Shown: positions 7,743 through 12,853 of the stretch, one piece after another | Layout: the number at the start of each line of letters is the position of its first letter | Position numbering within the stretch: the first letter of the stretch is position 1 | DNA from: Candidatus Wirthbacteria bacterium | Lineage (GTDB): Bacteria; Patescibacteriota; CG2-30-54-11 | DNA length: 44,118 nucleotides | Assembly (NCBI GenBank): GCA_903889905.1 | Contig: CAISZI010000009.1 | Span: 1-44,118, forward strand | Reading direction: 5' to 3' | Translations under genes and position numbers: made by a program | The notes under the pieces: model-generated | Database searches by the model: none | Told to the model about the DNA's origin: nothing | What the model saw: the letters and a program-made list of their open reading frames with translations, nothing else

Positions 7743-8024
7743 ATGGGTGATGTTAAACCTCTGAGTGAAATTCCGCAGGGAGACTACGTCTTAATCATTA
7801 GACACGGCAATCCAGATCAAGGAGTTCCTAATCAAGAGATGGTTGGATTTGTTGCCAGAACAGAAGAATATGGCGTTGTCTTGGCTGATATTCACGGGAA
7901 TCCGGTAGAACGGGTACCCAGAAGAAAAAATCATGCAGCACAAACGTTTGACCCAACTGAGGTTAATAAAGAAAGAGCTCGAATTTTTAATGCAGAACAT
8001 GGCCTTAATGAAAATGGTGAGTAA
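7743..8024 (+). CDS. Hypothetical protein, 93 aa
   Basis: Family not recognised. The N-terminal two thirds look like a small beta-barrel: alternating hydrophobics in GDYVLIIRHG, MVGFVARTEEYGVVLADIHG and PVERVPRR. A charged helical tail follows (EVNKERARIFNAEHGL). There is no membrane segment. ATG 7743 has no good Shine-Dalgarno, only GGGTTA. A TATAAT at 7622-7627 lacks a convincing -35. The gene lies between two terminator-like hairpins and just ahead of ilvC, but the ilvC promoter overlaps its trailing hairpin, so the two are probably separate units. Confidence 0.6.
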   Translation: MGDVKPLSEIPQGDYVLIIRHGNPDQGVPNQEMVGFVARTEEYGVVLADIHGNPVERVPRRKNHAAQTFDPTEVNKERARIFNAEHGLNENGE

Positions 8025-8048
8025 ATTATCAACAATTGGGTAGATTTT

Positions 8049-8077
8049 TTGACAGGCCAAGAATCCTAAAATATACT
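8049..8077 (+). promoter_or_regulatory. Consensus promoter of ilvC
   Basis: TTGACA (8049-8054), a 17-bp spacer and TATACT (8072-8077), close to the sigma-70 consensus. The predicted start is about 8084, 30 nt before ATG 8114, which has GGAG in its leader. The -35 and -10 elements fall in the two arms of an inverted repeat (8052-8085). Confidence 0.85.
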
Positions 8078-8085
8078 TGGCCTGT
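8052..8085. repeat. Perfect 10-bp inverted repeat over the ilvC promoter (operator or terminator)
   Basis: ACAGGCCAAG (8052-8061) and CTTGGCCTGT (8076-8085) are perfect inverted arms with a 14-nt loop, followed by TATTTTT. One reading is a rho-independent terminator for the 93-aa gene. The other is an operator for a regulator, since the arms cover the -35 and -10 regions of the ilvC promoter. Both may be true. Confidence 0.7.
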
Positions 8086-8113
8086 TATTTTTGATTTATT
8101 GGAGTGAAGCGAT

Positions 8114-9169
8114 ATGGCTACCATGAATTTTGGGGGAATGGATGAGACCGTGGTGACGCGTGATGAATTTCCTTTGGCCAAAGCCCTGGAAGTACTCAAA
8201 AACGAAACCGTCGCCATCCTTGGCTATGGCGTGCAAGGGCCAGGACAGGGGCTCAATATGCGCGACAATGGTGTCAATGTCATTGTCGGTCAGCGCGATG
8301 GGTCCAAAAGCTGGCAAAAGGCGATTGATGATGGTTGGGTACCGGGCAAAACGTTATTCAGCCTTGAAGAAGCCGCCCAGAAGGCGACGATAATCATCTA
8401 TTTGCTGTCGGATGCCGGGCAGAAAATGTATTGGGATACATTGAAACCTTACCTGACCGCTGGCAAAACACTTTGTTTTGCACATGGCTTTGCGATTACC
8501 TACAAAGACCAGACAAACGTGATTCCGCCCAAGGATATTGACGTTGTACTGGTCGCACCCAAAGGTTCCGGCCTTTCGGTTCGCCGCAACTTCCAGGCAG
8601 GGAGTGGTATCAATTCAAGTTTTGCTGTGTTTCAGGACGCCACCGGCAAGGCACGCGACAAAGTGCTGGCGATCGGTGTCACAGTGGGGTCTGGTTTTCT
8701 GTTCCCAACCACGTTTGAAAAAGAAGTCTATAGCGACCTCACCGGTGAGCGTGGCATCCTCATGGGCGCCCTGGCGGGTGTGATGGAAGCGCAATACAAC
8801 GAACTGCGCCAACAAGGCAGCACGCCGAGCGAAGCGTTTAACGAAACCGTCGAAGAGTTGACCCAAAGCCTGATTCGGCTGGTGGGCGAGAACGGCATGG
8901 ACTGGATGTATGCCAACTGCAGCACTACGGCCCAGCGCGGCGCACTGGATTGGAAAGACAAATTTCGTGACGCCACTGCGCCGGTTTTTGCAGACCTCTA
9001 CGAATCGGTCAAAAATGGCACCGAAGCGAGAATCACACTGGAAGCCAATTCCAAGCCTGATTATCGTGAGAAATTGCAGGTTGAACTTGACGCCATCAAG
9101 AATTCCGAGATGTGGCAGGCGGGGAGCCAGGTGAGGAAATTGAGGCCGGAGAATTGGAAGAAAGAATAA
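8114..9169 (+). CDS. ilvC: Ketol-acid reductoisomerase (ILV5-like)
   Basis: Isomerises and reduces acetolactate or acetohydroxybutyrate to the dihydroxy acids used by IlvD. The 351-residue protein has the Rossmann motif GYGVQGPGQGLNMRDNG (37-53), followed by VGQRDGSKSW, whose Arg and Ser residues suggest NADPH. Catalytic residues visible are H124 (AHGF), K150 (APKGSG), D208, E212 and E225. The wording GVQGPGQ, VAPKGSGLSVRRNF and MDWMYANCSTTAQRGALDWK is like the fungal Ilv5/Bacteroidetes group, not the usual short class I or E. coli class II enzymes. It has its own promoter, apart from the ilvB operon. Confidence 0.96.
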   Translation: MATMNFGGMDETVVTRDEFPLAKALEVLKNETVAILGYGVQGPGQGLNMRDNGVNVIVGQRDGSKSWQKAIDDGWVPGKTLFSLEEAAQKATIIIYLLSDAGQKMYWDTLKPYLTAGKTLCFAHGFAITYKDQTNVIPPKDIDVVLVAPKGSGLSVRRNFQAGSGINSSFAVFQDATGKARDKVLAIGVTVGSGFLFPTTFEKEVYSDLTGERGILMGALAGVMEAQYNELRQQGSTPSEAFNETVEELTQSLIRLVGENGMDWMYANCSTTAQRGALDWKDKFRDATAPVFADLYESVKNGTEARITLEANSKPDYREKLQVELDAIKNSEMWQAGSQVRKLRPENWKKE

Positions 9170-9180
9170 CCCCTCTTAAT

Positions 9181-9201
9181 CTCCCCTTACTTTAAGGGGA
9201 G
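9181..9201. repeat. Hairpin downstream of ilvC
   Basis: CTCCCCTTA (9181-9189) and TAAGGGGAG (9193-9201) form a 9-bp stem with a 3-nt loop 12 nt after the ilvC stop. There is no T-run, so it is more likely an mRNA-end stabiliser or repeat fragment than a classic terminator. Confidence 0.6.
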
Positions 9202-9225
9202 AAATATGACGAGAGAAATTGATAG

Positions 9226-9270
9226 GAAAATCCCCCTACCCCCTTTATAAAGGGGGTAAGGGGGATTTTC
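9226..9270. repeat. 45-bp GC-block palindromic repeat
   Basis: A near-perfect palindrome centred on TTTATAAA. Each arm reads GAAAATCCCCCTACCCCC, and the right arm has one extra A. It belongs to the same C-run/G-run repeat type as the element at 17001-17127. It lies in the gap between ilvC and the convergent membrane-protein gene. Confidence 0.8.
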
Positions 9271-9298
9271 TGTTGGGGAGGCATTGGCTTGTGATCAA

Positions 9299-9853
9299 CT
9301 ACTCGGTCAGGAATGCCTGGAGTTGCGGTGTGAGGGTGAGATTGGGTGCAACCTGGCGGAGGGCGTTGATGACTTCAATGGCCTCTTGGTGTGACCAGAA
9401 GTCGGTTGGAATTTGACCAACCAGCGTTTGTGCTTGGGTCAAGAGGATGCGATAGATAATCACTCGGTTTACTCCTCTGCCTGTGGAAACCATTCTGCTT
9501 TCTCTGGCGATATCAAGCATATCGAAGGAGGGGATGGCTATGGTTTGCCATACGGGTTTCAGGAGAAATCCATATTTGGCAATAAACTGAATTCGTTCAG
9601 AGTTAATCAATATTTCGTATGGTTTCGCCACGTATGCAACCGCGCTCAAAGCAATCGTACCACTGAGAAAAAGTAAGGGCATCATGAGTGAAAAGATCAA
9701 GGTGCCGGAATACATTAATTGCCAATAGGTATTGTTCCAAATGCTCTTGAAAATACCCAGTGTGTATACTGCACATACAATAGCCAATGCACCACTAACG
9801 ATCCTGATCATCAGCATTCGATGACGCCCGACGGTAACTTTGATTTCATTCAT
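9299..9853 (-). CDS. Two-TM membrane protein with probable PH-like C-terminal domain
   Basis: Family not firmly recognised. The 184-residue product has two membrane segments, at about 14-33 (MLMIRIVSGALAIVCAVYTL) and about 45-75. A soluble C-terminal part (EILINSERIQFIAKYGFLLKPVWQTIAIPSFDMLDIARES...) resembles a small PH-like beta sandwich, with the pattern of a strand, a turn and an 'I-P-S-F-D-M' step. It overlaps the upstream bPH gene by 8 bp (9846-9853), so the two are translationally coupled and probably act together at the membrane. No catalytic motif is visible. Confidence 0.65.
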   Translation of the reverse strand: MNEIKVTVGRHRMLMIRIVSGALAIVCAVYTLGIFKSIWNNTYWQLMYSGTLIFSLMMPLLFLSGTIALSAVAYVAKPYEILINSERIQFIAKYGFLLKPVWQTIAIPSFDMLDIARESRMVSTGRGVNRVIIYRILLTQAQTLVGQIPTDFWSHQEAIEVINALRQVAPNLTLTPQLQAFLTE

Positions 9854-10730
9854 GCGAGTCCTTGTTTAAAGTGTTTTCAATATTCTGTAAATGATTCACT
9901 TCGGAATTGGCCTGGATGAGTTCAGTGAGACGGGTTTGAATGGTGAGTGGATCGGGGACACCGAAGAGAACTTGAGAGCTTCTTCCCCTTGGCGTGCTGA
10001 CCATTTTGCCACCGGCAATGCCGACACCAACATTTCCGCTCTGGTAACTGGCCGAAGCCATGGCAAAGTCATCGCCCAGGCCCAAGCCGGAATTGGTGAC
10101 AGGAATGAGGGTGCCGAAGTTGAAGATTTTACCTACCAGCGATTGTTCCACGGCCATGTCGCTAATTTTGGAAAAGAATAATTCGCGGCGGCTCAGGGAT
10201 AGTCCGTTGGACTGCAAAATGAGGCGAAAGTTGGTCACCACAAAGCTGTGCGTCCTTCGCATAAGTTCGACCGAGGCAAAGCCCAAAAGGCCAAGTAATG
10301 CGCCGGTCAGGGGAATGGTGGGTAGGCTTCTGAACAGGAAAACACCCAGCAGGGAGCTGATCGCAGCAATGACAAAAAATTTGAGCAGCCATTTGAAGTC
10401 AATCGTCAGAACCGATACGCCAGCGCCAAAGATGATCAGGAAATATAACCAAAGACTGGGGATAATCGCCTGCTCCGCATTGGTAGCATTCAAGATGCCG
10501 GAATATTTTGACAACCCAACTCCGCCCAAAAGGGTGTTGATCAGGGTGGTGGGGATGTTGATATTTTTGGGTACAAAAATCTTGATGACAGTGGAGGAAA
10601 AGGCTGGCAGCGTCAGACTGACGATGATGAGCACAAGCCAGATCAAAAAGTGTTGATAGAATGCCAACAAATGAGGCGTGAGTTCGAATTCAATTGTTTC
10701 GTTTTGGAGCAGGGGAAGGTGTTGGGGCAT
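9846..10730 (-). CDS. Multi-TM bacterial PH domain (bPH_2/DUF304, YdbS-like) protein
   Basis: The 294-residue protein has membrane segments near 28-50, 95-111, 115-132 and 134-156, followed by a bPH_2 domain at about 155-215. The family signature is RRTHSFVVTNFRLILQSNG, then RRELFFSKISDMAVEQSLVGKIFNFGTL. The tail contains MVSTPRGRSSQVLFGVPDP, which reads like the closing strand and amphipathic helix. The function of bPH membrane proteins is poorly defined. It is the first gene of a two-gene minus-strand unit and has its own extended -10 promoter at 10759-10767. Confidence 0.8.
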   Translation of the reverse strand: MPQHLPLLQNETIEFELTPHLLAFYQHFLIWLVLIIVSLTLPAFSSTVIKIFVPKNINIPTTLINTLLGGVGLSKYSGILNATNAEQAIIPSLWLYFLIIFGAGVSVLTIDFKWLLKFFVIAAISSLLGVFLFRSLPTIPLTGALLGLLGFASVELMRRTHSFVVTNFRLILQSNGLSLSRRELFFSKISDMAVEQSLVGKIFNFGTLIPVTNSGLGLGDDFAMASASYQSGNVGVGIAGGKMVSTPRGRSSQVLFGVPDPLTIQTRLTELIQANSEVNHLQNIENTLNKDSHE

Positions 10731-10758
10731 GTTGGTTTTGTATTAATGGGTCAATCCA

Positions 10759-10767
10759 ATTATAGCA
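10759..10767 (-). promoter_or_regulatory. Extended -10 promoter of the bPH operon
   Basis: On the minus strand TGC directly precedes TATAAT (10759-10764). No good -35 is seen at 17 bp. The predicted start is about 10752, 22 nt ahead of ATG 10730. Confidence 0.5.
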
Positions 10768-10778
10768 GCAATACCCTG

Positions 10779-10787
10779 TGGTATAAT
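10779..10787 (+). promoter_or_regulatory. Extended -10 promoter of the coiled-coil gene
   Basis: TGG followed by TATAAT (10782-10787). The -35 is weak. The start would be near 10794, and AAGGA precedes ATG 10826. Confidence 0.55.
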
Positions 10788-10825
10788 ATTTAGACGGTTA
10801 AATATAATAACCAAAAGGATAACAA

Positions 10826-11308
10826 ATGAGTAATCATGAATCAGGTCATGAACCAGAAGAGCTTCAACCGGGGGAACTTAGGAAACTGACTGTTGGAGAA
10901 GCGTTGACGAACTTAAGGGCAAATATTGATGTTTGGCTTTATCCTGATGCCTGTCTTGAGGATGGGACATATGATGCTGATCTGATGACCGACTCGGGGT
11001 CCGCAGAGTCCGCTCTTCTTGCTGTGGAAAGAAAAGTTGAACGGATAAAAGCCCGGGAAGAAAAAAAGCGTGCTGAAATACAATTTTTAAAAGACGAGAT
11101 CGATCGAATTAGTGGAACCTATGATCCAAATGAGGGAAGGCGGACAAGGGGAATTCAAAAAATACAGGCGAAAATTGATAAAATTGATTTGGCTTTAATT
11201 GACATTGGTTCCCTTCGAAGTAGATATGAAGAGAAATTGCGTAAACTTAACGACAAATTTCTGTCCTTACGAGCTGCCGAACCCCTAAACTGGCACCCTT
11301 CCCATTGA
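10826..11308 (+). CDS. Hypothetical coiled-coil protein, 160 aa
   Basis: Family not recognised. Residues 1-60 are acidic and probably flexible (ESGHEPEELQPGEL...). Residues about 64-150 are strongly charged heptad-like helices (VERKVERIKAREEKKRAEIQ, then IQKIQAKIDKIDLALIDI and RYEEKLRKLNDKF), suggesting a two-helix coiled coil broken at GTYDPNEGRR. There is no membrane segment. ATG 10826 follows AAGGA at 7 nt and an extended -10 promoter. The 3' end overlaps the end of the convergent transposase remnant by 24 bp. Confidence 0.65.
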   Translation: MSNHESGHEPEELQPGELRKLTVGEALTNLRANIDVWLYPDACLEDGTYDADLMTDSGSAESALLAVERKVERIKAREEKKRAEIQFLKDEIDRISGTYDPNEGRRTRGIQKIQAKIDKIDLALIDIGSLRSRYEEKLRKLNDKFLSLRAAEPLNWHPSH

Positions 11309-11758
11309 ATGTCTGACAGATGTTTTGCGGATTGTTTCAATCCTTAAACCGGAGGATGTCTTTGTTGATGTGAATTCAACATAGATCCGTACATGTCCTG
11401 TCAAAAAAAAAATAGAAATGTCACCTAAGAAGGGTTTACGCCAGGGGTGATCAAAAGATGGGATTGAGTATGTTCTGAGAGCGGATGGCCGGACTGGAAT
11501 GGCTTTCTGAGGTTTTTCGGAAAGCATCTGAAAATTCAAAACGCATTGCCTGATAGTGAATGTAATAGTGCCATCTAGGTGTTCATTAACAACGATGCGG
11601 TCTTTGGGGTGGAGAATAGTCGGCTGCTTGGGCAGGAGTTGGAACCAGGCGTTGTGATAACGGACGGTGAAATCATAACCGAGCAGTCGTTCTTCCTTGA
11701 CGCAGAGGATGAGGTCGAGGTTGAAGCCATTAATCGTGCGGTGGAGATCTGTAGCCAC
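11285..11758 (-). pseudogene. ISNCY-family transposase remnant (C-terminal fragment)
   Basis: The open frame covers only the C-terminal end of an ISNCY-type transposase. DLHRTINGFNLDLILCVKEE matches the 'DAHRPL..LDDILCWQE' region, and it continues to VRYHNAWFQL and a VNEHLDGTITF strand. The DDE catalytic core is absent. Just upstream on the minus strand, KFAVQP continues in this frame, but the preceding FNR of the usual 'FNRxFAV' motif is in another frame. A frameshift near 11780 is therefore likely, and stops follow. No terminal inverted repeats were found. Family assignment is from remembered family sequence. Confidence 0.75.
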
Positions 11759-11791
11759 TTTGGGCTGTACTGCGAACTTGGCGGTTGAACA

Positions 11792-12676
11792 ATGGGTAGA
11801 TATTTGTTTATTAATAGTTTACCGATGACAGAGAATGTTCCTGATTTTGATCAACTGAATAAATCTGAACCTGATGACGATATGGAGTGGTTTGATTTGG
11901 AGGCTGAGGGGCAACAATTCCCAACGACGACCGACATTGCTTCAAAAGGTGTGCGGGATTTTGCTAAAGCATTAGAAAGGTTACCTCCGGCATTGCGATT
12001 GAAGTTATTTCAGGACGAGTTTTTGACAGACAGCATTTTGGGTTTGGATGCCGCATTGGGTATTGAAGAATCCAAGGATCCCAAATTCCCTCAATTTATG
12101 CTAAGTCTTTCGCAAGACGAAGCAAGCCAAATCCAGGCAGCGTTTAGAAGGACAATTTTTGTGGTAACTGATGTTGAAGAAATTATGGGTTATTTGCATT
12201 TCTATTTGATCAATCGTTTGGCCACTGAACGGATTATTTCGTTACATGGCGACGTATTTGCAAGCAGTCCTCAAAAAGGAACACGGCAGTGGAAACGATG
12301 GTTTAAAAGTATTCAGTTTGATTCTGTCAAAATGGGTTTATTGAGTGGTTTTCCCAAAGAATCGGTAAAGAAGTATGCTGATTGGGAGGACTTGGGTTAT
12401 AGGTATCGTCATTATTACCGCAAATTTGAAGTAATTAAGAATCATCCCGGTAGTGTTTCTGGGGCCGATATTGATGCTTTAGATATAACGGCGACAGATC
12501 GTGAATTCCTTCAAGACTATTTGCGGACTGGGGGAAAAATTGAAGGGCATAAATGTGCGATTTTCAGTCAAGAGGATAATCGATATATGAAGAGTCGGGC
12601 ACATTGGAAAACGAGGATGGAAAATCTTTTTTCTTCTCAGCTTGCTGGTATGGTGTCTCCAGTGCTTGACAACTGA
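11792..12676 (+). CDS. Hypothetical protein, 294 aa
   Basis: Family not recognised. The product is soluble, with an acidic start (NKSEPDDDMEWFDLEAEG). A helical middle contains ALERLPPALRLKLFQDEF and an aromatic-rich stretch (EEIMGYLHFYLINRL, WEDLGYRYRHYYRKFEVI). SGADIDALDITATDREFLQ follows. ATG 11825 (283 residues) is an equally possible start, and neither has a clear Shine-Dalgarno. The gene abuts the transposase remnant and its last codons contain the -35 of the ilvB leader promoter, so its 3' end is under double constraint. Confidence 0.6.
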   Translation: MGRYLFINSLPMTENVPDFDQLNKSEPDDDMEWFDLEAEGQQFPTTTDIASKGVRDFAKALERLPPALRLKLFQDEFLTDSILGLDAALGIEESKDPKFPQFMLSLSQDEASQIQAAFRRTIFVVTDVEEIMGYLHFYLINRLATERIISLHGDVFASSPQKGTRQWKRWFKSIQFDSVKMGLLSGFPKESVKKYADWEDLGYRYRHYYRKFEVIKNHPGSVSGADIDALDITATDREFLQDYLRTGGKIEGHKCAIFSQEDNRYMKSRAHWKTRMENLFSSQLAGMVSPVLDN

Positions 12677-12694
12677 TTTGTTCCCCGTTATTCT
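12666..12694 (+). promoter_or_regulatory. Promoter of the ilvB leader and BCAA operon
   Basis: TTGACA (12666-12671), a 17-bp spacer and TATTCT (12689-12694). The -35 lies inside the last codons of the upstream gene. The predicted start is 12700-12702, which falls on the ATG of the leader peptide, so no room is left for a Shine-Dalgarno. Confidence 0.8.
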
Positions 12695-12700
12695 TAAATC

Positions 12701-12760
12701 ATGAAAAAGCAATTGGCCCTCGTCCTTAGCCTCATTATTAACACCCCAACGGGAGTGTAA
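12701..12760 (+). CDS. BCAA operon leader peptide, 19 aa
   Basis: The ORF reads MKKQLALVLSLIINTPTGV and stops with TAA at 12758-12760. Eight of 19 residues are leucine, valine or isoleucine, with a cluster at codons 5-13 (L-A-L-V-L-S-L-I-I). Leader peptides of ilv operons are known to sense charged tRNA through such codons. Immediately downstream are alternative RNA hairpins and a rho-independent terminator ahead of ilvB, so this is an attenuation leader rather than a chance ORF. The first base of the ATG coincides with the predicted transcription start, so translation is probably leaderless. Confidence 0.85.
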   Translation: MKKQLALVLSLIINTPTGV

Positions 12761-12830
12761 TTTCGCTTTGGACCTCGGATAGCAAGCAAACATTACCTCC
12801 TGAACACCTCAGGGGGTTTTTTTATTTTTT
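12741..12830 (+). promoter_or_regulatory. Attenuator RNA: pause hairpin, antiterminator, terminator
   Basis: Three helices compete. Helix 1:2: ACAC and CCC (12741-12747) pair with GGG and GTGT (12751-12758, A12754 bulged). Helix 2:3 (antiterminator): GGGAGTGTAA (12751-12760) pairs with TTACCTCCT (12793-12801), nine pairs with U12756 bulged. Helix 3:4 (terminator): CCTCCTGA (12796-12803) pairs with TCAGGGGG (12809-12816). A ribosome stalled at the Leu/Val/Ile codons covers segment 1 and frees segment 2, favouring antitermination. A ribosome at the stop codon covers segment 2, so the terminator forms. GCTT (12765-12768) and AAGC (12784-12787) may form a small helix inside the 2:3 loop. Confidence 0.82.
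12796..12830 (+). terminator. Attenuator terminator upstream of ilvB
   Basis: An 8-bp stem (CCTCCTGA/TCAGGGGG, one G-U pair) with loop ACACC, followed by TTTTTTTATTTTTT. It ends 23 nt before ATG 12854 of ilvB. GGGGGA in that gap serves as the ribosome site. Confidence 0.88.
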
Positions 12831-12853
12831 ACCCACATTAGCCGGGGGACAGC

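Noticed and set aside
12677-12853. T-box riboswitch upstream of ilvB
   Set aside because: No T-box consensus (AGGGTGGNACCGCG-like) and the leader is too short. The peptide-based attenuator explains all elements.
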